Assembly: GCF_023515955.1 (NCBI RefSeq) | Contig: NZ_CP097322.1 | Coordinates: 496,001-560,000, forward strand | Origin: Streptomyces sp. RerS4 | GTDB taxonomy: Bacteria > Actinomycetota > Actinomycetes > Streptomycetales > Streptomycetaceae | Reading direction: 5' to 3' | Length of the DNA stretch: 64,000 nucleotides | Shown here: positions 17,959 to 26,959 of the stretch, one piece after another | How positions within the stretch are numbered: position 1 is the first letter of the stretch | Layout of the letters: the number at the start of each line of letters is the position of its first letter | Position numbers and translations under genes: made by a program | Notes under the pieces: generated by a model | Told to the model about the DNA's origin: nothing | The model's input: the letters and a program-made list of their open reading frames with translations, nothing else | The model's database searches: none

Positions 17959-18369
17959 ATGCTCAAGAAGGTTGTTGGTACGGCCGCGGCCGCCGCGTCC
18001 GTCCTCGGTGTCAGCGCCGCCGTCGCCGCCCCGGCCATGGCCATCGGCAACGACAACGGGGTCAACACGGTCAACGGCAACAACTCCGTCCAGGCCTACG
18101 GCAACCAGAAGACCCACGGCGACCAGAGCCCGCAGCTCGGCCTGGTCCAGGGCACCCTGAACAAGCCCTGCGTCGGCCTGCCCGTCAAGGTCAACGCGCA
18201 GTCGATCCTGGCCCTGGTCAACGTCGGCGTCCAGGACATCAACGTCCTGTCCAACCCGCAGAACCAGCAGTGCACCGAGAACTCCACCCAGGCCAAGGGC
18301 GACGAGCCGCTCTCGCACATCCTCAGCAACATCCCGGTCCTCTCCGGCAACGTGTCCAACGGCAGCTGA
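17959..18369 (+). CDS. rdl: Rodlin (aerial-hypha surface protein), copy 1
   Basis: Rodlins with chaplins build the rodlet layer on aerial hyphae and spores. The product (136 aa) has a signal peptide ending near APAMA and the mature start AIGNDNG, then [30 protein letters not shown] and [14 protein letters not shown], all rodlin hallmarks, with two conserved Cys. I start at the ATG at 17959 with AGGA five bases upstream; ATGs at 17944 and 17953 are in frame. From the last third on it is identical to the second rodlin at 31302, including 149 consecutive identical bases. A GC-rich terminator follows. Confidence 0.92.
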   Translation: MLKKVVGTAAAAASVLGVSAAVAAPAMAIGNDNGVNTVNGNNSVQAYGNQKTHGDQSPQLGLVQGTLNKPCVGLPVKVNAQSILALVNVGVQDINVLSNPQNQQCTENSTQAKGDEPLSHILSNIPVLSGNVSNGS

Positions 18370-18402
18370 TCCCGGCCGACGCGGGCGCGCGGGCGGACAC
18401 GG

Positions 18403-18434
18403 ACGCGGGCGGGGCCGAACGGCCCCGCCCGCGT
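18403..18434 (+). terminator. Terminator after rodlin copy 1
   Basis: ACGCGGGCGGGGCC at 18403-18416 pairs with its exact complement at 18421-18434, loop GAAC. The 14-bp stem lies 34 bp after the rodlin stop, with no U-tract. Confidence 0.75.
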
Positions 18435-18589
18435 GGCGTATCCGGTGCGGCGTTCGAGCGGCGGGGATCGGTTCCATACCTTCGGATCCTTTGGCCGCGG
18501 GCGGGGTAGGACGGGGCGGCGTGGGCAGGCATGGTGGGCCACATCTGCCGGCCCCCGGCCGCCGCCGGGCAGACGTCCGAGGAGAACCC

Positions 18590-19537
18590 GTGCCGACTCC
18601 ACCGAACCAGTCCGTGATCGCGCCGCCGAGCCGGGCGGCCGTCTTCCTCGTCCTCACCCTCGCCGAAGGCTCCGAGCAGGTCGTCCGTGACGTCCTGGCC
18701 GACATGCCCGCCCTGGTGCGTTCCGTCGGCTTCCGGGTGCCGGAGGACGAGCTCGGCTGTGTCGTGGGCATCGGATCCCGTGCCTGGGACCGGCTGTTCG
18801 GCTCTCCCCGGCCGGCGGAGCTCCATCCGTTCGTCCCGCTGAGGGGCGCACGGCACGTCGCCCCGGCGACGGACGGGGATCTGCTGTTGCACGTCCGGGC
18901 GCGGCACGAGGGCACGTGCTTCGAGCTGGCCGGGCTGATCACGCGGCGCCTGGGCGGCGCCGCGACGGTGGTGGACGAGACCCGGGGCTTCACCTCGTTC
19001 GACCGCCGCAACGTGCTCGGCTTCGCCGACGGCACGGAGAACCCGACCGGCACGGGCGCGGAACGCACGGTGTTCGTGGGCGAGGAGGACCCCGCCTTCG
19101 CGGGCGGCAGCTACGTCGTCGTGCAGAAGTACCTCCACGACATCGACGCCTGGAGCGCGTTGCCGGTGGAGGAACAGCAGCGGGTCATCGGCCGTACCAA
19201 GACGGAGGACGTCGAACTCTCCGAGAAGGACCAGCCGGCGGACTCCCACGTGGCGGTGAACCAGGTCGAGGACGCGGACGGCGAGGAGTTGGAGATCGTC
19301 CGCCTGAACCTGTCCTTCGGCTCGCTCGCGGCAAGGGAGTTCGGGACGTACTTCATCGGCTACTGCCGTACGCCGTCGATCGTCGAGCAGATGCTGCGGA
19401 ACATGTTCCTCGGCACGCCGGATGCCGCCTACGACCGGCTCCTCGACTTCTCCACGGCGGTGACCGGCAGCCTCTTCTACGTTCCGACGCCCGCGTTCCT
19501 TGAGGCGTGCGGCGGTCCTCAGGGCGGCGATTCCTGA
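18590..19537 (+). CDS. Dye-decolorizing (DyP) peroxidase, cytoplasmic type
   Basis: A haem peroxidase of 315 aa. The signature GFADGTENP supplies the catalytic Asp of the GxxDG motif, and DSHVAVNQ carries the likely proximal His. Other family segments are RGFTSFDRRNVL, GGSYVVVQKYLHD and FGTYFIGYCRTPSIVEQML. There is no Tat or Sec signal, so this is the intracellular B/YfeX-like class rather than the exported A class. The C-terminus is short and lacks an obvious encapsulin-loading tag. GTG at 18590 follows GAGGAG by five bases. Its 3' end overlaps the opposing broken PBP gene by 19 bp. Confidence 0.9.
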   Translation: MPTPPNQSVIAPPSRAAVFLVLTLAEGSEQVVRDVLADMPALVRSVGFRVPEDELGCVVGIGSRAWDRLFGSPRPAELHPFVPLRGARHVAPATDGDLLLHVRARHEGTCFELAGLITRRLGGAATVVDETRGFTSFDRRNVLGFADGTENPTGTGAERTVFVGEEDPAFAGGSYVVVQKYLHDIDAWSALPVEEQQRVIGRTKTEDVELSEKDQPADSHVAVNQVEDADGEELEIVRLNLSFGSLAAREFGTYFIGYCRTPSIVEQMLRNMFLGTPDAAYDRLLDFSTAVTGSLFYVPTPAFLEACGGPQGGDS

Positions 19538-20344
19538 AGGTAGGCGGCGATCAGGGCGAGGTCGTTCGCGATGGCCACGACGTCGGCGGTGTCGGCGGAC
19601 GGTGTGGTGGCGCCGGTGACACCGGCGTAGAAGGTCTGGAAGCGGCCTCCGCCCTTGTCGAGGTAGCCGGCGATGGTGATGGCGCCGACGGAGAGGCGGT
19701 CGTTGAGGGCGTCCCCGCCGACGGCCGCGCCGGTCTTCGCGAACACCTTGCCGCGGGCCGGGCAGGAGCGGCAGTTCTGGGCCAGGAGCCCGTCGACCCC
19801 GAGGATCGGCAGTGCCTCCCGGAAGCGCCGGGCCTGCGGGGTGCGCTGCCAGTAGGCCGGCATCTGTACGAGTGCCTCGGGCGTGGCGCGGTCGGCGGGG
19901 TTGCCTCCCCGGCCGTCCATGAGTTCCACCTGTTCGCGGTCGACGCCCGCCCGGTCCAGGAAGTCGGCGAGGACCGGGAAGCCGGCGGCGCACTGCCGGC
20001 TGCCGGTGGTGACGCTCATGAGGCAGATGCCCAGGTTGGCGCCCAGGTTGTGGCTGACCTTGAGGATCAGCTCGGCGTACTGCTCGTACGGCGGTGAGGT
20101 GTACGCGGCGACGCGCGGCCGGCCCGCGTAGTCGCGCGGCAGCCGGGCGACCGGGTTGGGGCCCGTCGCGGCGGCCGTGACCTCGACGCCGGCGCGGGCG
20201 AGGGCCTCGATCAGCGCGGCCCGGCCGAACGCGGCCGGATCGGTGATGGGCGAGGTGCGCAGCAGCGGCCTGGCGTCGGCGGCGATCGAGGGCGGTCCCC
20301 GTCAGGGCGGTCCGACGGCTGACCCGGTGTCGGTTCGTCGTCAT
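19519..20344 (-). pseudogene. Truncated S13-type D-Ala-D-Ala carboxypeptidase (internal deletion)
   Basis: Remnant of a DacB-like penicillin-binding protein. The reading frame that ends at 19519 carries a SxN-type motif (KVSHNLGANL) and the KTG box (FAKTGAAVGGDALNDRL), but runs into a stop at about 20304 before any SxxK nucleophile. In another frame at 20344 there is an ATG with a typical leader, MTTNRHRVSRRTALTGTAL. The simplest reading is that the signal sequence was fused out of frame to the C-terminal half by a deletion of roughly 250 codons at about 20285-20300. The nucleophile Ser is lost, so no activity is expected. Confidence 0.75.
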
Positions 20345-20487
20345 GCGTCGATCCTGTCGGCGGCCGCGCGGTCCCGCGATCGGGCAAGGACCCACGAAAC
20401 CCTGACTCGTCCCTGACAACTTCCAGGGCTCGGCCCCGATGTCGGCGGCCCGGAACCGGGGGCTGGGCTCCTGCGTCCCTTCGGGGC

Positions 20488-21318
20488 ATGAGCGGACAAT
20501 CACCGGCGAGAGCCGGCGCCGGGCGGCTTCTCGCCGGCCTGGGCGCGACGGTCGGGGCGGTCGTGTGGGCGCCTCGGGCGTGCGCGCGGCGTCTGCCGAC
20601 CTCCGTTCCGCGGCCGCCCTCGTTCAGCCATCGGGGCGCGCGGCTCAACCAGGGCTCGGGCGCCGAACTACGGCAGGCCGTCGAAGGTTTGGCGAAGGAG
20701 GCGGGCACCACGCCGTACGCCGTCTGCCTCCTCGCGCTCGCCGTCCTGGTGGCCCGGCACACCGGGCAGCATGACGTGCTCATCGGCTCGCCCTTCTCCG
20801 GGCGCCCGAACAGGGAGTCCGAGGACGTCATCGGCTTCTTCACCAACACCGCGGCGATGCGGGTGTCCCTCGGCGACGACCGGGCCCCGTCGCGCGTACT
20901 CGGCGACCTCGACGGCCAGGTCCAGGAGGCCCTGGAGCACCAGCACGTGGCGTTCAACGACGTGGTGCGGGCCGTCGAAGCCCGCGCCGGCGCCTCGGGC
21001 CGGCCCCTCGTCCAGGTGGTCCTCGCCCATCAGGGCCCGCTGCGACCGCCGGCCGGGCTCACCGGCACCGACGCGGTGCCGTGGCTCGTGGACAACGGCA
21101 CGGCCAAGGCCGATCTGACGATCAAGATCAACGAGGTCGAGGACGAGGACGAGCTGGTGGTGCTGCTCCCGTACAGCACCGATGTCCTGGACCGGTCGAC
21201 CGCACAGCGGATGCCGGACGAGTACGTCGGCATACTGCGTGAGGTGACGAGCGAGCCCGAACGGCCCGTGCGCCTCTCGGCACGCGCCGAGCAGCCGGTC
21301 GGCGCCGCAGGCGCATGA
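20488..21318 (+). pseudogene. NRPS condensation-domain fragment
   Basis: The open frame encodes 276 aa. From about residue 50 it matches the C-terminal half of an NRPS condensation domain: DVLIGSPFSGRPNRESED, VIGFFTNTAAMRVSL (motif C5), HQHVAFNDVV (C6-like) and GRPLVQVVLAHQ (C7-like). The N-terminal half, including the catalytic HHxxxDG, is missing and replaced by ~50 residues of unrelated sequence with an RxR-like leader. There is no adenylation or carrier domain nearby. It is best read as a relic of a lost NRPS, although the frame itself is intact. Confidence 0.7.
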
Positions 21319-21341
21319 CTCACGGTCCAACCAACCGGTCA

Positions 21342-21379
21342 CCCGCGCAACACCGCGCAACACCGCGCAACACAACGCA
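21342..21379. repeat. Short tandem repeat upstream of the CPT homologue
   Basis: The decamer CAACACCGCG recurs about three times, then decays to CAACACAACG. It sits between the NRPS relic and the start of the next gene and is probably slippage in decaying DNA. Confidence 0.6.
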
Positions 21380-21404
21380 AAACCGTGGAAGGCGAGTTCA
21401 TCGA

Positions 21405-21938
21405 GTGAGTACCCAAGTCATCGTGTTGAACGGCGGATCCAGTTCCGGCAAGTCCGGGATCGTCCGTTGCCTCAAGGCGATTCTCCCCCAGCCCTGGATC
21501 AACATGGGCGTGGATGACCTGATCGACCGGCTGCCGCCCTCCCTGCTCGACTCGGACTCCGGCGTCGCGTTCGGGCAGGGTGGCGAGGTCGTCCTCGGCG
21601 ACGACTGGCGCGCGCTCGAAACCGCCTGGACGAAGGGCGTCGCCGCGATGGCTCGGGCGGGCGCCCGGATCATCATCGACGACGTCTTCCTCGGCGGTCG
21701 GACCGACCAGGAGCGCCTCCGCGGACACCTCGAAGGCCTCGACGTGCTGTGGGTCGGCGTGCGCTGCGACCCCGAGACCGCCTCGGGCCGGGAGATCGCC
21801 CGCGGGAACCGCGTGCCCGGCATGGCGGTGCTGCAGGCCGAGACCGTGCACAAGGGCGTCGTGTACGACGTGGAGGTCGACACCACCCGCACCGAAACGC
21901 TCGACTGCTCTCGCGCCATCGCCCGCCATGTGAGCTGA
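21405..21938 (+). CDS. Chloramphenicol 3-O-phosphotransferase-like protein
   Basis: A 177-aa P-loop kinase. The sequence tracks the S. venezuelae chloramphenicol phosphotransferase closely: [17 protein letters not shown] (Walker A), [12 protein letters not shown] with the catalytic Asp, [31 protein letters not shown] and [11 protein letters not shown]. The known enzyme phosphorylates the 3-hydroxyl of chloramphenicol as a self-resistance step. No chloramphenicol biosynthetic genes are in the window, so the natural substrate could differ. The start is the GTG at 21405; the frame extends back to 21315. Flanking genes on both sides are broken, while this one is intact. Confidence 0.88.
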   Translation: MSTQVIVLNGGSSSGKSGIVRCLKAILPQPWINMGVDDLIDRLPPSLLDSDSGVAFGQGGEVVLGDDWRALETAWTKGVAAMARAGARIIIDDVFLGGRTDQERLRGHLEGLDVLWVGVRCDPETASGREIARGNRVPGMAVLQAETVHKGVVYDVEVDTTRTETLDCSRAIARHVS

Positions 21939-22066
21939 CGGGACCCACCGGAGAGGGGCGGGCGGACGTACCACCCGCGACACGCCCGCCCCGACCGACC
22001 GAGACCGCCACCGGCGGCCCGACCGGGCCCGCGAAGGCCGTATTCGCCTGCGAAGGACGGTTTCCC

Positions 22067-22809
22067 ATGCCTCTGTACGACAGCGTCCTCGACACCATCG
22101 GCCGCACGCCGATCGTCAAGCTGAACCGCATCGCGCCGGACCACGTCACGCTCTACGCCAAGGTCGAGTCGTTCAACCCCGGCGGCTCCGTGAAGGACCG
22201 CCTCGCGCTCTCGGTCATCCTCGACGCCGAGCGACAGGGGAGCTGAAGCCCGGCGACACGATCGTGGAATGCACCTCGGGCAACGTGGGCGTCGCCCTGG
22301 CGATGGTGGCCGCCGCGCGCGGGTACCGGTTCGTGGCGGTCATGGGCGACGACTTCTCGGTGGAGCGGCGCAAGGTCATCCGGGCGTACGGCGGCAAGGT
22401 GATCCTCTTCCCCGCCGTCGCCGAGGGCAGTGCCGGCGGACGGGCCAGGGCCGACGAACTGGGCGAGAAGCACGGCTGGTTCCGCTCCCGGCAGTTCGAC
22501 AACCCGGCCGATCCCGCCTACCACCGCGAGACGACGGCGGCCGAGATCCTCAGCGACTTCGCCGGCAAGCGCCTGGACTACTTCGTCTGCGGCTTCGGCA
22601 CCAGCGGGACCCTCACGGGTTTCGGTCAGATGCTGAAGTTGGCCCGACCCGACGTGCGCGTCGTGACTCCGTGCGACCTGGGGCACGGGACCGTTTGCTT
22701 CGGCGATGGCCGGATCCCTAAGGTTCCGACCGGCCGGGGCGGGACCGTCCCGGGGCAGGGAACGGCCTTCCGGGTAGCGGTGGGAGGCTGCGGAAAGGGG
22801 CGAACGTGA
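22067..22809 (+). pseudogene. Frameshifted, truncated cysteine synthase-like gene
   Basis: The first 60 codons read as an O-acetylserine sulfhydrylase N-terminus (SVLDTIGRTPIVKLNRI, then ESFNPGGSVKDRLAL with the PLP lysine). The frame then meets TGA at 22244. A one-base loss in the G-run 22237-22240 explains this: in the next frame the sequence resumes at PGDTIVECTSGNVGVALAMV and continues to CGFGTSGTLTGFGQ, the phosphate-binding loop. Soon after, homology stops and unrelated sequence follows to 22809, so the last ~100 residues are missing too. The frameshift alone could be a sequencing error; the lost C-terminus could not. Confidence 0.8.
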
Positions 22810-23447
22810 CGGGCTTCGACGATCGGCACACCGGTACGGAACAGAACGTCAGTTCGCAAACGCGATCGACGGTGTGGGAGCTGTTACGCCGCCGGGCCGG
22901 CGTGTGGGTACGGCGGCGCCGGGTGTGGCTCGTCGGGGGCGTGTGCGGCGCTCTGCTGTGCGCGGGCCTCGCGTCCGGGTTCCTCCTCCGGCCGTCGGAA
23001 CCCCCGGCCGGGCGGGACGCGTCCGCCCGGGGACTGGGGCCGGGTGGCGCGCGGCAGCAGCCCGAGGGCCCGAGGACCTTCGCCAACCGCGCCACGGGGA
23101 GCCGCCTGGACCACAGCCTCGACAGGGGGCTGCGTACGCACGCGCCCAACGGCACGAGCCACCAGCGGTGGACGGTCCGATCGCTGCCCGACGGGAGCGG
23201 TGAGGTGCGCAATCACGCCACGGGGGCCTGCCTGGACGACGCCGCCTCCGGGCTGCGCGCGGCGAGTTGTACGCGGGCCCCTTCCCAGCGGTGGACGGTG
23301 ACGGCCTTGGACGACGCGTCGGTCGAGGTCAAGAGCCGCTCGTCCGGAACCTGTCTGACCGACGGCGGCCAGGGACTGCGGGCGACGCCCTGCGACGGCT
23401 CGGACCACCAGCGGTGGGGGGCAGTTGAGGCGGGCCCCGGGCGGTAG
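22806..23447 (+). CDS. Membrane-anchored protein with ricin-type beta-trefoil
   Basis: A 213-aa protein. Residues about 20-60 include a basic stretch (RRRAGVWVRRRRVW) and one transmembrane helix (VGGVCGALLCAGLASGFLL), so the C-terminus should be outside the cell. The rest is a beta-trefoil with three (QxW)-like repeats, HQRWTV, SQRWTV and HQRWGA, spaced about 45 residues, typical of carbohydrate binding. The codon at 22884-22886 is TTA, suggesting bldA control. The GTG start overlaps the stop of the broken cysteine synthase by 4 bp and has GGAAAGGGG upstream. Confidence 0.8.
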   Translation: MTGFDDRHTGTEQNVSSQTRSTVWELLRRRAGVWVRRRRVWLVGGVCGALLCAGLASGFLLRPSEPPAGRDASARGLGPGGARQQPEGPRTFANRATGSRLDHSLDRGLRTHAPNGTSHQRWTVRSLPDGSGEVRNHATGACLDDAASGLRAASCTRAPSQRWTVTALDDASVEVKSRSSGTCLTDGGQGLRATPCDGSDHQRWGAVEAGPGR

Positions 23448-23459
23448 TGCCCGGGGCCC
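23432..23459. terminator. Hairpin overlapping the trefoil-gene stop codon
   Basis: GGGCCCCGGGC at 23432-23442 pairs with 23449-23459; the 6-nt loop contains the stop codon. It lies between convergent genes and can act in both directions. Confidence 0.7.
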
Positions 23460-23526
23460 TCCTCCGTGCGGGTTCGCCCCGCCCCACCCCCGTGGGGGCA
23501 GAGCGAACCCGGTCTCGGTGGCCCGG

Positions 23527-25107
23527 TCAGCCGGTGGGCACGACGGGCTCGGGGAGGCGGCGGGCCAGGTGCCTGGCCACGTCGATCACGGTGCGGTCGG
23601 CCAGATAGGGGCCGATGATCTGGACGGCCAGGGGCAGGCCGTCGGCGGTGCGACCGGCGGGCACGACCACGGCGGGCAGCTTGACGTGCCCGGCGAGGTT
23701 CAGCCATGCCGTCTGGTCGAAGTACGACCGCTTCTCGCCGTCGACCGTGATGCGGCGCTGCGGCACCGGTGTGGACGTCTGGTCCTCGACGGCCGCCGTG
23801 GGAGCGGCCGCGGTGATGAGGACGTCGTGGGTGGTGAAGTACTCGGCCCAGCGCTCGCGCAGCTTCTCGCGCTCCTCGTTGGCGCGCAGCCAGTCGCGGT
23901 GGCGCATGGTGCGCGACTTCAGGAACAGCGCCCCGGGGTGGTCGGCGGGGAGTTGGTCGGCCGCCGCGATGTCGTCGGCGAAGCCGGCGTCGGTGGCGGT
24001 GGCGCTCGTGGTGGCGTACATGAGGCGCTGGAAGAGCGTGTCGCTCGCGGCGAGGTCCACGGGGCGGGTGGTGTCGTCCACGGTGGCGCCGGCGGATCGT
24101 ACGAGGTCGGCGACCCGGGCGAGGAGGTCGCGCGTGTCGTGGTCGACGTGGCAGTACGGGTCGTCCTGCCACACGCCGACGCGGTAGTCGCCGAGGTGCG
24201 CGTGGCGCGGCGCCGGGAGGTCGATCCTCCAGGCGGGGGTGTCGGCGGGGGCCGGGGCGACGAGGACGTCCAGGAGCAGGGCGAGGTCGTCGGCGTCGCG
24301 GGCGATCGGTCCGACGGTGAGCATGTCGGAGTCGGTGATCCAGCCGGGCGGGCGCGGGATGTGGCCGCGGGTGGGGACGATGCCGCCGCTGGGGCGCAGC
24401 GCGTACACCCCGCAGTACGCGGCGGGCAGGCGCAGGGAGCCCGCGAGGTCGGAGCCGACTTCGAGGCTGCTGATGCCCGAGGCGACGGCGGCGGCGGGGC
24501 CGCCGGAGGATCCGCCGGCGGTCTTCGTCGGGTCGTGGGGGTTCCTCGTGGTGCCGAAGAGCGGGTTGGAGGTCTGGATGTCCTGGCACATGACCGGCAC
24601 GTTGGTCTTGCCGATGATGACGGCGCCCGCGGCGCGCAGCCGGGCGACGGCGTCCGCGTCCCGGTCGGGGACGTGGGCGGCGAGGTCGGGCGAGCCGCAG
24701 GTGGTGCGCAGACCCTTGGTCTCCAGGGCGTCCTTGACGGTCATGGGCAGGCCGTGGAGCGCGCCGAGCGGCTTGCCCGTCCTGGCGAGGTGGCGGTCGG
24801 CGGCGTCGGCCGCCGCGCGGGCGCCGTCGGCGTCCAGGGTGACGACGGCGTCGAGGGCGGGGTTGGTCTTCTCCAGGTGCAGGAGGTACTGCTCCAGCAG
24901 GGCGCGGCTGGTGACGGTACGGCGGCGCAGTGCGTCGAGCTGGGCGTGGGCGGGCGCCCGGTGCAGGGTGTCCACGGGTACGGGGTGGGGGGTCGTCGGG
25001 GGCGTCGGCGTGCTCGGGCGGGAGCGGCCGGCCGCCGACGAGGCGGCCATCCCGGCCGCGGCGGCGATGGCCGTGGCGGTGATGAGCAGGGTGCGGCGGA
25101 AGATCAC
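23527..25107 (-). CDS. Amidase (amidase-signature family), exported
   Basis: A 526-aa amidase-signature hydrolase. The Ser-Ser-Lys triad is visible: Lys in GLPMTVKDALE, a Ser in TAGGSSGGPAAAVASG, and the nucleophile in VGSDLAGSLRLPAAYCG. An N-terminal FRRTLLITATAIAAAAGMAA looks like a signal peptide, so it is probably secreted or anchored; the family hydrolyses diverse amides and the substrate is not predictable. Its GTG start overlaps the stop of the MAB_1171c-like gene by GTGA. It is thus the last gene of the XRE-peptidase-membrane protein-amidase operon. Confidence 0.9.
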   Translation of the reverse strand: MIFRRTLLITATAIAAAAGMAASSAAGRSRPSTPTPPTTPHPVPVDTLHRAPAHAQLDALRRRTVTSRALLEQYLLHLEKTNPALDAVVTLDADGARAAADAADRHLARTGKPLGALHGLPMTVKDALETKGLRTTCGSPDLAAHVPDRDADAVARLRAAGAVIIGKTNVPVMCQDIQTSNPLFGTTRNPHDPTKTAGGSSGGPAAAVASGISSLEVGSDLAGSLRLPAAYCGVYALRPSGGIVPTRGHIPRPPGWITDSDMLTVGPIARDADDLALLLDVLVAPAPADTPAWRIDLPAPRHAHLGDYRVGVWQDDPYCHVDHDTRDLLARVADLVRSAGATVDDTTRPVDLAASDTLFQRLMYATTSATATDAGFADDIAAADQLPADHPGALFLKSRTMRHRDWLRANEEREKLRERWAEYFTTHDVLITAAAPTAAVEDQTSTPVPQRRITVDGEKRSYFDQTAWLNLAGHVKLPAVVVPAGRTADGLPLAVQIIGPYLADRTVIDVARHLARRLPEPVVPTG

Positions 25108-26327
25108 GAACGGGCTCCTGAGGTGGTGCTGCGGGGCTCGGCAGCGCTGCGGCTCGGGCGCGGGGGGAGGGCGAAGTGGGCGGCGACGCGTTGGAGGTGG
25201 AGCAGCTCGTCCTCGGTGGTGGGGAGGGCGAGTTCGGCGTCCGCGTACTCGCCGGGGGCCGGGGCGGGGTCGTCGGCGGCGTGCCGGGCGAGGGCGGCGC
25301 GGATCTGGTCGGCGGTGACGGCCGCGGCGAGTTCGGCTCCGTTGAGACCCTCGGCGGTACGCCGGGCCTCGGACTCGGTGCGGGCGGCCGGGTCGAGGTA
25401 GCGGCGCATCAGCTTCTGGCCCTGGCGGATCTCGACGCGGCGGCGCAGCAGGGGGAAGTGCGCGTCACGTCCGCGCAGGACGTCCTGGAGCTGGTGGGCG
25501 GGGCGGCGCAGCGTGATGCCGGGGTCGGCCTGGTCGAGCGCGGACCACAGCGGGCCCAGGCGGCGGTAGCGCAGGTGTGCGGTGGCCCAGGCACGGGCGC
25601 TGGTGGTGCGCAGGGCGAGGGTGGGGATGAGGTAGCCGATCTGGGTGAGGGTGGCTCCGATGTCCCCGCAGGCCCAGGCGAACCCGTTGAGCCCACCGAC
25701 GCTGAAGCCGACCTCGGCGCCGATGATGCCGGCGATGCGGATTCCGCTGTAGCCGAGGGTGATGACGGCTCCGACGGTGACCAGGCGCAGGCTGAAGGCG
25801 ATGGAACGGTTCGTCGCGGTGCGGGCGTAGCGCAGGCAGGAGCGCGCCAGGTAGATCTCGGCGGCGCTGTAGGTGCCGAAGTAGAGCAGGACGTACGCCT
25901 GGAAGAAGGGGTCGTGGGCGTAGTAGAGGGAGAAGTCGGTGGGCCGGGTCGTGGCCGGGGTGAGCAGCACGAAGAGCACGGCCATGGTGGCGATGACGGC
26001 GCCGGCGCAGGCGAGCAGCAGCGTGGCGCGTCGACGGGCCTCGCGCGGCGGCTTCGACCAGTGCGCGAGGACGGTGGCCTGGAGGGCGAGGACCAGGATC
26101 ACACAGCCCTGCGCGAGGGGGACGACGATGTTCGGCACGCCGAGGAGGCCGTCGACGCGCACCCACACCCAGGTGAGGGAGAGGGCGTAACTGAGCGCGG
26201 AGAAGCCGTAGGTGAAGGCGAGCGCGACGAGCGCGGGGTCGCGGCGGCTTCGGCCGAGGTCGCGCAGGAGGACGATGAACCCGGTACCGGCGATGGCCAG
26301 ACACAGGGGGTGAAGGATGTCTTTCAC
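25104..26327 (-). CDS. MAB_1171c-type multi-pass membrane protein
   Basis: A 407-aa protein. Seven or so hydrophobic helices occupy residues 1-240 (for example HPLCLAIAGTGFIVLL and the CVILVLALQATVLAHW region). The C-terminal ~160 residues are cytoplasmic and include WATAHLRYRRLGPLWSALDQ and LMRRYLDPAA, which match the MAB_1171c/DUF6545 proteins common beside XRE regulators in actinomycetes. Transport has been proposed for the family but is unproven. It lies 14 bp after the M78-like peptidase stop and is translationally coupled to the amidase. Confidence 0.8.
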   Translation of the reverse strand: MKDILHPLCLAIAGTGFIVLLRDLGRSRRDPALVALAFTYGFSALSYALSLTWVWVRVDGLLGVPNIVVPLAQGCVILVLALQATVLAHWSKPPREARRRATLLLACAGAVIATMAVLFVLLTPATTRPTDFSLYYAHDPFFQAYVLLYFGTYSAAEIYLARSCLRYARTATNRSIAFSLRLVTVGAVITLGYSGIRIAGIIGAEVGFSVGGLNGFAWACGDIGATLTQIGYLIPTLALRTTSARAWATAHLRYRRLGPLWSALDQADPGITLRRPAHQLQDVLRGRDAHFPLLRRRVEIRQGQKLMRRYLDPAARTESEARRTAEGLNGAELAAAVTADQIRAALARHAADDPAPAPGEYADAELALPTTEDELLHLQRVAAHFALPPRPSRSAAEPRSTTSGARS

Positions 26328-26341
26328 GGGGCCCTATTCGG

Positions 26342-26902
26342 TCAGCGCAGCAGCGTGCGGGTGATGGGGTCGGCGTCCTCGCGGGAGACCGGGGCGCGGG
26401 GTGCGCTCAGGTGCTCCTGGAGGAGGGAGCCGAGCATCTCGGCCTCGAACTCGTCCGGCTCGGTGTAGCGGGTGCGGCCGAGGACCAGTTGGACGGTGGC
26501 GGGGTCGATGTCGGTGATCAGGCCGCCGAGGTTCGCGGTGTCCAGGGGGGTGTTGCCGCGGTGGTTCCTGAGCATGTGGCCGAACTCGTGGCCGACGATG
26601 ATCTCGGCGTGGGCGCGGCTGATGGCGGTGTCGTAGAACACGTAGTCGGTGTCGCCGGTGGCGAGCCACAGGCCGCAGGGGGCGGAGGCGTCGAGGGAGT
26701 CGGGGTCGGTGGGGTCGGAGGCGAAGGGCATCAGCCGGATCGACCGGTCGAGGCGTTCCTCCATGAAGGGCACGAGGTCCAGGACGGAATCGACCGCGGG
26801 GAGTTCGAGGCTTTCGACGAACTCGCGGTTGCGACGCTCGACTTCGTCTGCCGCGCGGAGGTTTTCGCGCGCGGTCGTGCGGTTACGCCGGATGGGCCAC
26901 AT
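26342..26902 (-). CDS. ImmA/IrrE (M78)-like zinc peptidase
   Basis: A 186-aa cytoplasmic protein with the metalloprotease motif HEFGH at residues 105-109 (AEIIVGHEFGHMLRNHRGN). The N-terminus is basic and helical. Paired with an XRE regulator, such proteins usually cleave or inactivate the repressor on a signal, as ImmA does for ImmR; here the pairing is seen and the mechanism is inferred. A strong GGAGGGGAAGG precedes the ATG at 26902. The downstream membrane protein may supply the signal. Confidence 0.83.
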   Translation of the reverse strand: MWPIRRNRTTARENLRAADEVERRNREFVESLELPAVDSVLDLVPFMEERLDRSIRLMPFASDPTDPDSLDASAPCGLWLATGDTDYVFYDTAISRAHAEIIVGHEFGHMLRNHRGNTPLDTANLGGLITDIDPATVQLVLGRTRYTEPDEFEAEMLGSLLQEHLSAPRAPVSREDADPITRTLLR

Positions 26903-26959
26903 GAGCCTTCCTCCCCTCCTGAAGTCGCGCGCGGGCCGTGGTGGTGGCGCCTACGCCGG

